From assembly GCF_010183535.1 (NCBI RefSeq), contig NC_071331.1, positions 6,820,001 to 6,884,000 of the forward strand: a DNA stretch of 64,000 nt, read 5' to 3'. Shown piece after piece: positions 1 through 12,000 of this stretch; within the stretch, counting starts at the first letter, position 1; every line of letters begins with the position of its first letter. The notes under the pieces were generated by a model. The model worked only from the letters and a program-made list of their open reading frames with translations, was not told the DNA's origin and did not search any database. Source of the stretch: Caenorhabditis remanei. Lineage: Eukaryota > Nematoda > Chromadorea > Rhabditida > Rhabditidae. The position numbers and the translations under genes were made by a program.

Positions 1-709
1 TCTGAAACGGCGATTTTCAAGCTTTTTACTACTTTCCTGTTTTAGATAGTTCTTATTCATGTTTCCGAAATTCATCAAACGTGGAACCAGGTGCCTACAC
101 AAAACTGCACAACAACAACATTGACAATATACATTGAGCTGTCTGACACCGAACTAACCACTTTTTCGAAAAATGAGTCTCTGGCGTTTATTCCCGTTTC
201 AAGTGCTTTTTGAATTAGAACCGCTCGGATCGAAATTAATAGAGTAAACATATTGATAGATTAGAATAAACTGTAATTTGAAGTCGTCAGTTTTTGCTTA
301 TTGTATTTGACGGTTCTAAAACGGGTGACTCTAATTCAAACGGTTAGGAAGCAGATATAAGTTTTCCAGCCCACTTTGTACAAAATTTCTGTTTTAGTTA
401 GTTTTTATTCACGTTATCGAAAATTATCACACTTTTTTTTCAGGACTCCTTTGGATTCACAAACATTAAATGCATTCAACAGGGAACAAATTCCAGATCC
501 TCCAAAATAATGCTTAGAAGATAATGTGTTTTAAGAGAATGTCATTAGAGCGCAATTACTAAAAACCATTTCTGCAATACATGATTGAAATTCAAGCCAA
601 AAAAAAACACTTCTGTTTCAAATAACTCATTTTCTCACTGCACTTTTCAATTTATCAATTCTTTTATCAAGTTTAATACCAGCTTAATGTCAAAATAATA
701 AACCCAACT
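1..709 (-). other. Intron 3 of NHR copy A, incomplete
   Basis: This AT-rich stretch has no open frame of note. It resembles the intron between the two zinc-finger exons in the other copies; for example the segment near 610-660 matches intron 3 of copies D, E and F. From intron lengths in the sister copies, exon 4 should lie just beyond the left edge of the window, and I do not see its CRSCRFNKC-coding sequence here. Confidence 0.6.
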
Positions 710-1726
710 CACGGCGGGGCAGCCGCGACGCGCGGACTCCGCAGCCAAATTCCTCGGCCCCGATGAGGCGGCGCGCGAAATTCAAACGCCAATTTTTCTC
801 ACAAAGCGCGCTGACAGGCTTTTCCACGTTTTCTGGAAAGTATTGGATATATTTAACACATTACAGATGATGTTAACTGAAACAGACAATTTTACAATAG
901 TGCAAATTATGGAGTAACAAAAAATCTCGATTATAATTACTTTTTATCAAAGAAAACGAGTATTTTGAGAAAAAAGGTCATTTTCTAAAAAACTGAACTG
1001 GATTTTTTGCTGAAACAGTTTTCTAAAGTAAAATGAGGGTCTAGAATTCAATAAAAACATCAGTTTCGGGCTATTGAAACATTTTGAAGGTTGTTTTTCT
1101 TTGAAAATGTCGAAAAATTAGAGAAAAAAACAATAAATTATTTATTTTCTCAAAAACTGAACTGGATTTTTTTCTGAAACAGTTGTCTAAAGTAAAATGA
1201 GGGTCTAGAATTTGATTAAAACATCAGTTTCAGTCTATTGAAACATTTTGAAGGCCGTTTTTTTGGAAAATGTCGAAAAAATAGGCAAAAATAGTTTATT
1301 TTTCAATTTTTTTCAAAAACTGGACTGGATTTTTTGGTGAAACAGTTCCCTATAGTAAAATCAGGCTATAAAATTTAATAAAAAGATTAGTTTCAGTCGA
1401 TTGAAACATTTTGAAGGTCTTTTCAGTTTATTTCTCACATCAACACAAACTTCTAAGCCCTCACACTTAATTTTCCATATACGTTATCTGAATTAGTGTT
1501 TTTATTTTCGTTCAAAGCAATTTTTGCCGATAAAGTCTTTTTCTCACAAAAAAAACCACATTTTATCATTTTTTATGTGGTTTTCTGCACTTAAAATCAT
1601 TTCTATATCATTTTCGGGTTACTGCATACACGAGTCCGCAATCACCGTGTGAAGTGTACACAACTTTTTCGGCTGAGTATTTAATGCGGATTTTTCTAGG
1701 CCACGCGTCGCCTCAGCCCCGCCGTG
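710..1726. mobile_element. TIR transposon (about 1 kb) in intron 3 of copy A
   Basis: The ends are inverted repeats: CACGGCGGGGC at the left, and GCCCCGCCGTG at the right, with GC-rich matches continuing inward (GCGACGCG). A direct repeat CAACT flanks it (705-709 and 1727-1731), and the uninterrupted sequence CCAACTCCAAATC is present in copies E and F, so this is an insertion with a 5-bp target duplication. It has no transposase frame, so it is non-autonomous. Superfamily is unclear. It sits about 20 bp from the exon 3 donor of copy A. The GC-rich ends contrast with an AT-rich interior. Confidence 0.7.
987..1420. repeat. Three tandem copies of a ~165-bp repeat inside the TIR element
   Basis: Units start near 987, 1150 and 1312. 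Each begins with a sequence like AACTGAACTGGATTTTTT, continues with a GAAACAGTT segment, and ends with ATTGAAACATTTTGAAGG. The third unit is the most diverged. They lie wholly inside the 710-1726 element and are part of that element rather than of the NHR gene. Confidence 0.7.
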
Positions 1727-1746
1727 CAACTCCAAATCAAACTCAC

Positions 1747-2559
1747 GCAAAACACTAACTGTACACTCTCCATTCGCCGCACATTCCAACTGATCCGCCT
1801 TGAGAAGTGCTCGACGGAAAAATCCTTTACATCCGACACAGCTGAGAGCTCCATAGTGTTGGGTGGCTTTTTCGACTCCGCAGACTTAAAAGTTTACAGT
1901 TTTTCTGTTTTTTAAAGTTTTTATTTTGTGCTGACTGATTCAGGCTGGAATTGTTGTTCATCAATGGACTAAATTCTGATTCAAAACGTTAGGCCATCTC
2001 ATTAGCATACTTGTTATTTGACGGGCCGGCCAGGCGAGCCGGTGAAAATTTGGAAATCAGCCCGGCCCGGCCCGTGACAAGTATGTTCATTAGAAATCTG
2101 ATTCAGAACCAAACAACAAATATTTCTCTATTCTCCGTTCTCTTCTCTTCTCATCGGATTACCGAATAGAAGGTAGTTTGCATCATCATCGAATCAGTCT
2201 ACTTCCTTTTTTTTTGCAAAATCACGTGGACAAATTTGTTGTGTATTTTGACAACATTTTCTAGTTTGGGGAATTTCAGATATGTAGCATACTTATTGTT
2301 CAAGTTAAAAAAATTGTACTGAGAAAACAAAAAACTTACTCTACAAAGATTCAAGGAGGCACTTGAACTACTTGTACTTAATGGATTGCTGTCTTCCGTT
2401 TCTTCATCGGAATCTGGAAAAAAGTTAATGTTTCAGTATAGTTTTATTAAAAATTCTGTACAGGAATATATAATTACGAAAAGGAAATTTTATATACTTA
2501 CCATTCAAAGTGATCACATTATTTTCGACGGTTCTATTTACATTTTGACCAGAAGCCAT
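1747..2559 (-). pseudogene. NHR copy A, exons 1-3 only (continues off the left edge)
   Basis: Partial member of the NHR array. Exon 1 is 2502-2559 (MASGQNVN start), exon 2 is 2340-2413 (acidic/Ser-rich, ending in the first zinc Cys, CR) and exon 3 is 1747-1885 (first finger with CVGCKGFFRR). The acceptor of exon 3 is damaged: other copies read TTTTAG|GTC, while here it reads TTTTAAGTC. The only AG is therefore shifted by one base, which would break the frame. Intron 2 holds an 80-bp MITE and intron 3 the 1-kb TIR element. Exons 4-11 are outside the window, so the state of the rest is unknown. It is closest to copy H, with which it shares the intron 2 MITE. I call it a probable pseudogene on the acceptor change alone. 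Confidence 0.65.
2006..2085. mobile_element. hAT-like MITE (80 bp) in intron 2 of copy A
   Basis: The termini are CATACTTGT and ACAAGTATG, with a GC-rich interior of GGCCCG repeats. Flanking 8-bp repeats CTCATTAG (1998-2005) and TTCATTAG (2086-2093) differ at one base. Copy D at the same site (about 22529) is empty. Eight-base duplication fits the hAT superfamily. The same insertion occurs in copy H (54851-54931), and a larger relative lies at 56998-57373. Confidence 0.7.
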
Positions 2560-3882
2560 CGATTGAAATACTAGTGAATTTTATGATTTGGCACCAGGGG
2601 GCCTGGAAAACAGAGTTTGGATAAGATTTCAATCGTAACAGCAGTTTGAAAAAATAGAAAGTATTGAAAATGGTTTGTGAATACAGTGGAGAAAATAATT
2701 CAAATGCTAAAATCTGGTTTTGTAACAGAGATTTTATGACGGAAACAGTTGAAATTATGATTACATTTTATCGGAGTTTTTTTTTTAATTTTATGGTTGT
2801 TCAATCTAATATGAAATTAATTTTTGTACATTATTTAAAAAAATTGTTTTTTTTTCCATAAATAGGCTTTATGAAACAGCAAAATTAAAACGGTTGATAT
2901 CGATTTCACTGATGCATAATTATGTTCTTAAACTTATCATAACATTGAAGTGGTGAATTTTCTAACGAAACTGAAATTCTGACAGGCTTCAAAAGAGCTA
3001 GTTGCTGGACAAAAATTACTGTATGAGTGATTCAGCTATGAAAACTTTCCGGATCAATGAGTTTTTGCCCTTTAATGAAAATAAATATGTTTCATGGAAC
3101 AGTGATCTCCGAAAAATGGAATTAGTGGCTCAACTTCTTTGAGATTGTACCGTTTTCCATTTCGATTCACTCATGAAGAACTAATCATGTAACTCATGCG
3201 TAACTAAAAAACGAAACTTATTATAATTTTGAATAGGTAAATTTTATTCAAAAAACTTAAATTCTGACTACTTCCAAAAGAAATCATCAAAAACTTTCTA
3301 TACCAGCGAGCTTAACGTAAAAACTGTAATATAGGCGCATGCGCCTCTGTTTTTCAAACCTCGTTTACATACGCGCCTCTATTACAGGGGCGCTTCTTTT
3401 GCAGTTTTTACGGTAGCAAAATAATTGAGCTCCTGACTACAATCTGATCGGAGCATTTTTTTTCGTTAGTGTCAATGAGAAAATAGTTAACTGAAACTGA
3501 GAATTATTTTTGAATTGAACCTAAACGGTAAAATTTCAAGCTTAAAAAACACATTTGGAACACCATCGGGTCAGACTAATTGAGCACAGTGCATTTTCTG
3601 TTTCATTGAGTTTCCGAAATATCACAAAATTCAAAAAAAAGCATTAGTCATCGGATACTAATAAACACATCCGGCCAAAAATAATGTTTGATTTATGGGC
3701 AGGCCAATCCGACCATGTCTACTTGAAAATAATTAGATACAAATTCATTACGCAAAAAAAGAACAAGAATCAAAGAGAAAGAGTTACACGTAAAAATCAT
3801 CTGGAAAGTGTTGAAAAGAATGGAACGAATTATGCCACCGGAAAAGTGAAAGAGCACACAAAAAGAAATACAGTAAGCCTAT
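2560..3882. other. Spacer between copies A and B
   Basis: AT-rich, no gene. The spacer repeats the order seen between the other copies. It opens with a conserved TTTCCAG-like site just upstream of the receptor start, then blocks shared with all spacers. It ends with an AATTAGATA, ATTCATTACGC and GAGTTACACG stretch just downstream of the next copy's stop codon. A 99-bp MITE interrupts it at 3315-3413. Confidence 0.6.
3315..3413. mobile_element. Small TA-flanked MITE, CGTAAAAACTG family
   Basis: The ends ACGTAAAAACTGTAATA and CAGTTTTTACGG are inverted repeats, and the element is flanked by TA on both sides (3313-3314 and 3414-3415). Uninterrupted sequence at the same place occurs in other spacers (for example AGCGGGCTCAACAAAATAATTG near 8460). 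TA duplication fits Tc1/mariner-type mobilisation. A 427-bp relative is at 61227-61653. Confidence 0.65.
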
Positions 3883-6800
3883 TCAAGACGCGTATTGATT
3901 CTGAAAATTGTTATGATGATGTGGATAATTTTGAGGGTTTTGGTTGTAGAAATATGGTTGAGGTGGGGGAATGTCTTGAGAATATGGGTAAGTTTGATCT
4001 ACATTTTGAGCGGGAAAATTGTAATATTGGGGTTGTTGATAGAGTTGAGGATAGTTAATATTTGGAGTATAACCAGCGTTAAGAGGTGGGTAACCGGGTG
4101 GAGGGGGGAAATTATAAAATGTAGACGGATTCTGATTGGAACATGATGGTTGCTGATCGTAGATTGGTCTCGCAGCGATCGGTGGTACTGTAGGTACAGT
4201 AGGAGGATGAGCAACTCCATTACTGCTCACACCATTTTGTATCGTAGAGGCGATAACAATTAACTGGTGACAACTTAACTCTTCCAGATTTAACAAAAGT
4301 GTGAAACAGAATACAAAACTGACAATGAGAACAAAGTAAATAGATATGTAATTTTAGGTTTCAAGCGAATTTTCTTTTTGATAAACGTTATAAGTGTTTT
4401 ACTGAATGGACGCGATGAGCAAAAATTGATGCAATTAGAAAACTTGTGACTTAGTGACAAACTCTGTAAGGAAACGACCTTTTTGCTACGTTTCTATGTT
4501 TCAATTTCTCTAAAAATGTCAAATCAACTGTATATTAACTCGGGAAAAAGAATGACGGATTTTCTAGCTCCGCAAAACCACAATCTATCTGTTTAGTCAT
4601 GTCCTGTGTGAAACGGTAAACCAGTTGATCTGACTCAAATTGAAGAAATTGGTGACACAGTAACTTCTCCAGATTTGACAAAGTTATGAAACAGATTTTA
4701 AATTGTCCTTCATAAGAATTAAAACCAATTCCACAAGTAAACCACGGTAGCTACAATCGTTTTCGTCCCGGTTTGGTCTGGACCGGACAACACGAAGGAG
4801 GACAAGCCTGTATTGGCTCGTGTGATTTGTTTGCAAGAATGTTTTTGTTCTTTATATGTATATGATGATTCAAAATACCTCTGTTTAGAGTTATCAATAA
4901 ACCTGGTACGACATTTATGAGAAAAAAAAAACTATTCAAGAAAAACAATCGGCCCGGGTCGGTCTATAAAAGTTGTAAACAAAAAATGGTGATTCACATA
5001 TATTTATCACTTTTAACTGAATTTATCTGTTTCAAATTCTTCAAAAGAGTTTCTTCAAAAACTGTTAGCGTTTGTTCGATCCATAATTCTAGCTTGGCAA
5101 AGCAGTTTCATTAACTACAAATTGTTTCAATTTTCTCAGTGATTAATTGGTAACCCCAACAAATTTCTAGGTTAAAATAGGACAATCCATCAACTACTCT
5201 TAACAAATACTATTCTCATTAGAAATTTCGAAAATTGATGTGTTCTGTTGGTATTGTATGTTTCAAATTCTCTATAAATTCATGACCTACATATCTGTCT
5301 TAGTACGGCAGCAAAATTAATTTGCAAAATAATAATGTGAATCAGTTTCAGCAACCTTAAAAATTCGTTAGAAGCTTTGATTGGTAATAGTTATTTTTTT
5401 TGGAGTCTGGACATGGCTTCTACTTTTCTAACTAACACATGCAGCAAAACAAAAATGAACAAATATGTGCCCAAAAGTAAACTCACTCTCAAATCATCCA
5501 ACATTTCCGTAATATAGAAATTGTTCGGTGGTTGTAAAAGTCGGAAGTTTTGTCGGGCAGGTTCTTCACTCTCCTCGTCTATTGTTGCTTGCCGTTTCTA
5601 CAATTTCAGATAATCATTTGGAAAAGTTACTCGTGATTTTTCTTCACCTGCGAAATTAAAAAAAATCAAAACCACTCACCAGCAAAGCCCTCGGAGGTGG
5701 CACCCGATCAGTCTGCGTACTGATCTCCTTCTTCTCAGTCAACGCCTTTTCCAGACTCAACGCTGTCAACTCATCGACTTCCTTGAAGAATGGTTCAACA
5801 GTGAAGCATCCGAACAGATCAGTCAACAGAGGAATTTCACCTTGATTTGAAAATGTTTGAGCGAATTGGAGATTCTCGCTCATCGCGTTGGCTAGTTCCT
5901 GAAAGAAATTTTCTGATTTAAGAAGTCGTTTTATTTTTTGGGATTGTGATTATTACAATGGATCCGGGAAGTGTTGAATAAATAACTAACCGTAACAGTG
6001 GCCAATGACAACAGAATATGCCCATAGCAAACATTCGGTGTGGGGCTTAACCTAACTTCCTTGACAATTGAAAACAAGCAATCCGCTATTCGATTTCTCA
6101 ACTCCACTATCTTCTCAAAAAGTGAATCCGACACATCCTTCGCCAGGGGATTCAAACAAATCATTGCATTCACACAGACTATTTCCTCTTCTCTCATCCC
6201 ATACTCCCTGTAAACTGCTACGAGTTCATTGAGCGCCCGTTCGACAAGCCCGTTTCCAAGATGACTGAAATAATAAATTAGTTGGGGGACCATGACTAAT
6301 TGAACTTTTCAAGGTTTCAAAGGGTTATTAAAAAAAGAATGAGATTATTCTACCGTACTACGAAAGTAATGGGTAGAAAAATATATTACTCACAAGCAGG
6401 ATTCATCCCTTCTCGAAGGCACTTGTTGAATCAACAACTCCTGCATTGGATTTTTTCTGAAAATTGATACATTTGGAAAAGATATTCAGTATACCGATTA
6501 TAGTCATTATTCCGTTTCCAGAACTTCTTGAATTATGACTGTCTCAATCACAACTAATTATCCACTTTTTTGGGAATTATTTGTATCAACTGTGAATTGA
6601 AATCATTTGTTTAAAGGTTCTATTTTAAAAGTTTTTAGTCAAACCGGTTCTGAAACTGGCGTTTCTAAATCGATCGTTCTTTTCTTCACGTGCTAAAAAC
6701 GCATCAATCGTTAAAACAAGTCCCTCAAATGTAAGAACTGCACAAAACCTTTAAAAATATTGACACTTTTATTTAATAAAAAACGCAACAAAATGCATAT

Positions 6801-7882
6801 TTTTCCGTTTCAAGTTGTTCGCAATATTAGAACCGGTCGGATGGCAATTAATCAACTCTTGACGGTTCTAAAACGGGTGACTCTTACTTAAACGATTATG
6901 AAAGTGTTTCCAGTTTTGCCGCCGACTTTGTACAAAATTTCTGTTTCAACTAATTTATATTCACGTTTTCAAAACTCATCAAGCGTTAATTCAGTGTCTT
7001 CTTTCACTTAGTTTTTATTCATTTGTTCGAAACTGATGGAACATTGGATAGAATGCCGCATTATGGACACAACATATTGTGCTGTCTGACACCTAGCTGA
7101 CCACTTTTTCGAAAAAAAAAACATTCTGTCGTTATTTTCGTCATAACGAATGACTCTCAATGCTTAAACTCACGCAAAACACTAACTGTACACTCTGCGT
7201 TCGCCGCACATTCCAACTGATCCGCCTTGAGAAGTGCTCGACGGAAAAATCCTTTACATCCGACACAGCTGAGAGCTCCATAGTGGTGGGAGGCTTTTTC
7301 GGATCCGCAGGCCTGAAAGTTTACATTTTTTCTGTTTTTAAAAGTTTTTAATTTGAGCTGACTGGTGCAGTTTGGGCTGGAATTTTGCTTAGGTGGCCTT
7401 AGTTCTGATTCAAAAAGTTAGACCACCTCATCCCAACCAAACAACCAGTATTTCTCTATTCTCCGTTCTCTTCCTTTTTCATCGGATTACCGAATTGAGG
7501 GTAGTTTGCATCATCATCGAATCAGTCAACTTCTTTTTTGTTGCAAAATCACGTGGACAAATTTGTTGTGTACTTTGACAACATTTTCTAGTTAGGGGAA
7601 TTTCAGATATATAGCATATTTTTAGTTCAAATTTAATTATATATAGAAAACAAAAAACTTACCATACACAGATTCAAGGAGGCACTGGAACTACTTGTAC
7701 TTAATGGATTGCTGTCTTCCGTTTCTTCGTCGGAATCTGGAAAAAAAAACCATGTTTCAGTATAGTGTTATTAAAGTTACTGCTTTGAAACTTTTTATAA
7801 CAATATAGAGTTATATTAACTTACCATTCAAAGTGATCACATTATTTTCGGCGGTTATATTTGCATTTTGACCAAAAGTCAT
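3883..7882 (-). pseudogene. NHR copy B, pseudogene (nonsense codon, exons 5-6 and 10 lost)
   Basis: Exons in transcription order: 1, 7825-7882; 2, 7663-7736; 3, 7174-7312; 4, 6394-6456; 7, 5991-6264; 8, 5680-5898; 9, 5487-5597; 11 (shortened), 3883-4252. In exon 4 the Arg codon CGA after the CRSC pair is TGA (minus strand, 6431-6433), stopping translation inside the second zinc finger. Exons 5 and 6, the first part of the ligand domain, are deleted. The intron before exon 7 joins directly to intron 4 sequence, and joining exon 4 to exon 7 would also shift the frame. Exon 10 and the first 14 codons of exon 11 are deleted too, fused to intron 9 near 4252. The first finger is intact but reads CMACG instead of CRVCG. 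The exon 4 stop and the exon 5-6 loss are identical in copy G, so they predate the duplication; the exon 10/11 deletion is private to B. Confidence 0.85.
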
Positions 7883-9020
7883 CGATTGAAAGACTAGAGA
7901 ACTTTATGATTTGACACAGAGGGTTTCTGGAAAAAAAAGCTTGGCCGAGATTTTAAACGGAATATCAATGTGAAAAAATTGAAAGTGCTGAAAGTAGTTC
8001 ATGGAAACAGGGGAAAATTATTAATCATTTGTTAAAAATATGGTTTTGGAATTGAAATTTTATGACGGGAACTGTTAAAATTATGACAACATCCTATAGG
8101 AGCTCTTTTTAATCCAACTGACTGATCCATGGAACAAAATTTGACTATTCATAAAACATACATCTGCTTCATGAAACAGTGATATTGAGACACGAAGTAC
8201 ATCTCAAATTATTGGTTTTGTCCAATTTACTCACAATCAGTTATTTATTTATTCATTTAATTATATAAGTACGTGAAAATACGTGATAGGATCAAAAGGG
8301 CTAAAAATAAAAATAAAAGTACAGATGCGTATCTGTATTTTCTTGTAATTCATGAGTAACTATGTTCATAAACTTGCTATAATTTTGAATAGGTAAATTT
8401 TATTCGAAAAACTGAAATCCTGACTACCTCCAAAAGAAGCTAGCAAGAACTTTCTATACCAGCGGGCTCAACAAAATAATTGAGTTCCCAACTGTATCGT
8501 TTGTTCTCCTAAATTACATGGAAAATAAATGAAACAAAGTTTTACAAAAAAAAATTTGGAGAAGTCGGGTTTGGAAATCTATACCGAGCATTTTTTTCGT
8601 TATTGTCAATGAAAAAATGGTTAAATGAAACTGAAAACTATTTTTGGCTTAAACATAAAAACAGGAAAATTTCAAGGTTGAAAATATTGGAACACTATCG
8701 AGTTAGACTAGTTGAGAAAAATGCATTTTCTGTTTCATTGACTTTTCGAAATATCACAAAATTTTCGAAAAAATTTGGGATCGTAGAAAATTTTACTGAT
8801 GTAGTCAAAAACAATGTTTAATTTATGGGCAGGCCGATCCGACCATGTCTGTTTGAAAATAATTAGATAAAAGTTCATTAAGCAAAAAAGAAAAACATTA
8901 GCAAGAATCAAAGAGAAAGAGTTACACGTAAAAATCATCTGGAAAGTGTTGAAAAGAATGGAACGAATTATGCCACCGGAAAAGTGAAAGAGCACACAAA
9001 AAGAAATACAGTAAGCCTAT
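7883..9020. other. Spacer between copies B and C
   Basis: This AT-rich, gene-free spacer is nearly identical to the interrupted spacer between G and H. It is the empty-site reference for two large insertions there: at GAACTTTC (about 8451-8458) and at the TTGAAA near 8675. Its only open frames are short and do not resemble proteins. Confidence 0.7.
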
Positions 9021-12000
9021 TCAAGACGCGTATTGATTCTGAAAATTGTTATGATGATGTGGATAATTTTGTGGGTTTTGGTTGTAGAAATATGGTTGAG
9101 GAGGAGGAATGTCTTGAGAATATGGATAAGTTTGATCTACATTTTGAGCGGGAAAATTGTAATATTGGGGTTGTTGATAGAGTTGAGGATAGTTGATATT
9201 TGGAGTATAACCAGCGTTAAGAGGTGGATAACCGGGTGGAGGGGGGAAATTATAAAATGTAGACGGATTCTGATTGGAACACGATGGTTGCTGATCGTAG
9301 ACTGGTCTCGCAGCGACCGGTGGTACTGTAGGTACTGTAGGAGGATGAGCAACTCCATTACTGCTCACACCATTCTGTATTGTCGACGCATCATAATTCA
9401 GGCCCATCAGATGATTCTCGGCGTGATTGTTCTGAAAAAATGGGGAATTTCGAGATAAGATGAAATGATACAAGTACCATTGGTGCAGTGCTCGTGGGAT
9501 GGTATTCATCTGGGGAGGAGAGGGAAATTGAGGAGGAGGGTGCCTGGAAACGAGCAAACAGATGGAGGGGTTAACATGGGGAAGAGAGGGGAGAGGGGAC
9601 GAAGTTGGATAGGGTGTCATGCATAAAAGTTTCAGAAAAACTATTTGCTCGCAAGTGTTTGAGTTCCTAGAGCTGATAGTGAGATTGAAGAACAATTACT
9701 TTAACAGTAAAATGAAATATTTAAGTTACATGTTTAAACAAGTTCAGAAACAGTAAATCGGTTAATCTACATTGTCAAAAACGTTAAGAAACAACTAACT
9801 GTTGGCACCATAACTTTTCCAAGTTTAACAAAACTGTGAAACTGAATACGGAGCAGGAATTGAGAGAAAAGTAAATAGATATGATTTCTCCATAAAACAT
9901 TTTGTACTGCTCCATGACAATATTTAACGTTTCAAGTGAACCGCATAAGTCTACAAACGTGTATTAATGAATGGACGCGATCTATTTTGTTGTGCAAAAA
10001 TTGATACAATAAGGAAACTTGTGACTGAGTGAGAAAGTCTGCAAGGTTGTCTATCTTAACTGCTTTTGTAATTGAAAACTACCTTTTTTAGCTTCGTTTT
10101 TATGGTCCAATTTCTCTTAAAATGTCAAGTTAACTGCATATTAATTCGGGAAAAAGAATGACGAATTTTTTAGCTCCGCAAAACCACAATCTATCTGTTT
10201 AGTCAGGTCCTGTGTGAAACTGTAAACCAGTTGATCTGATTCAAATTGAAGAAATTGAAACTTCTCCAGATTTGACAAAGTTATGAAACAGTTTTTAAAT
10301 TGTCCTCCATAAAAATAAAACCAATTCCACGAGTAAACCACGGTAGCAACAATCGCTTTCGTCCCGCTTTGGTCTGGACCGGACAACACGAAGGAGGACA
10401 AGCCTGTATTGGCTCGTGTGATTTGTTTGCAAGAATGTTCTTGTTTTTCATATATGATGATTTAAAATACCTCCGTTTTGAGTTATAAATAAACATGGTA
10501 CGATGTTTATGAGAAAAAAAAACTATTCAAGAAAAACAATCGGCCCGGGTCGGTCTATAAAAGTTTAAGTAAACAAAAAATGGTGATTCACATATATTTA
10601 TCACTTTTAACTGAATTTATCTGTTTCAAATTCTTCAAAAGAGTTTCTTCAAAAACTGTTAGCGTTTGTGTCATCCATAATTATTCTAGCTTCGAAAAGC
10701 AGTTTCATTAACTACAAATTGTTTCAATTTTCTCAGTGATCAATTGGTAACCCCAACAAATTTCTAGGTTAAAATAGGACAACCCATCAACTACTCTTAA
10801 CAAATACTATTCTACTTTAAAAATTCAAAAACTGATGTGTTCTGTTGGTATTGTATGTTTAAATCTCTCTATAAGTTCATGACCTACATATCTGTCTTAA
10901 TCAACAAAAACAGCAAAAATAATTTGCAAAATAATAATGTGAATCAGTTTCAGCAACCTTACAAATTCGTTCGAAGCTTTGATTGGTAATAGTTATTTCT
11001 TTTTGGAGTCTGGACATGACTTCTACTTTTCTACCTAACACATGCAACAAAACACCAACGAACAAATATGTGCCCAAGAATAAAACTCACTCTCAAATCA
11101 TCCAACATTTCCGTAATATAGAAATTGTTCGGTGGTTGTAAAAGTCGGAAGTTCTGTCGGGCAGGTTCTTCACTCTCCTCGTCTACTGTTGCTTGCCGTT
11201 TCTACAATTTCAGATAATCTTTTGGAAAATTTAGACGTGATGATTTGTTAACTTCGAAATTTAAAAAATCAAAACCCTTACCAGCAAAGCCCTCGGGGGT
11301 GGCACTCGATAAGTCTGTGTACTGATTTCCTTTTTCTCAGTCAACGCCTTTTCCAGACTCAACGCTGCCAACTCATCGACTTCCTTGAAAAATGGTTCAA
11401 CAGTGAAGCATCCGAACAGATCAGTCAACAGAGGAATTTCACCTTGATTCGAAAATGTTTGAGCGAATTGGAGATTCTCGCTCATTGCGTTGGCTAGTTC
11501 CTAAAAAAGAAACGTTCTGTTTCAAGACGTCGTTTTCTTTTTTGGGGTTGTGATTATTACAATGAGTTCGGAAATGTCATCTAAATTACTCACCGTAACA
11601 GTAGCCAATGACAACAGAATATGTCCATAGCAAACATTCGGTGTGGGGCTTAACCTAACTTCCTTGACAATTGAAAACAAGCAATCCGCTATTCGATTTC
11701 TCAATTCCACAATCTTCTCAAAAAGTGAATCCGACACATCCTTCGCAAGGGGATTCAAACAAATCATTCCATACTCCCTGTAAACCGCTACAAGTTCATT
11801 GAGCGCCCGTTCGACAAGCCCGTTTCCAAGATGACTGAAATAAGAAATTAGTTGGGGGACCATGATAGGAGAAAGGGGATAGCTTACTAAGTGTCTTCAT
11901 ATAGTTTTGAAATATTTCTCGGTACATATGCAAAATTACAAAGGCATAACACGTTTTCGTCTTGGCAGGCTTCGGCTGTCCTGGCGCAGAAGTTGAAGAC

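Noticed and set aside
7160..7351. Plus-strand frames such as 7160-7351 and 41355-41546 as conserved small genes
   Set aside because: They are the reverse of NHR exon 3; conservation reflects the receptor on the minus strand.
9033..9458. Long plus-strand open frames opposite exon 11 (also near 18434, 29295, 35875)
   Set aside because: They are antisense shadows of the Pro/Tyr-rich tail exon, whose codons leave the other strand open; no start context or family resemblance.
10281..10496. Possible extra exon between exons 9 and 10, shared by B, C and G (also near 4751 and 37048)
   Set aside because: It is absent from D, F and H, lacks a good donor, and exons 9 and 10 already join in phase. It is shared because these introns are recent duplicates.
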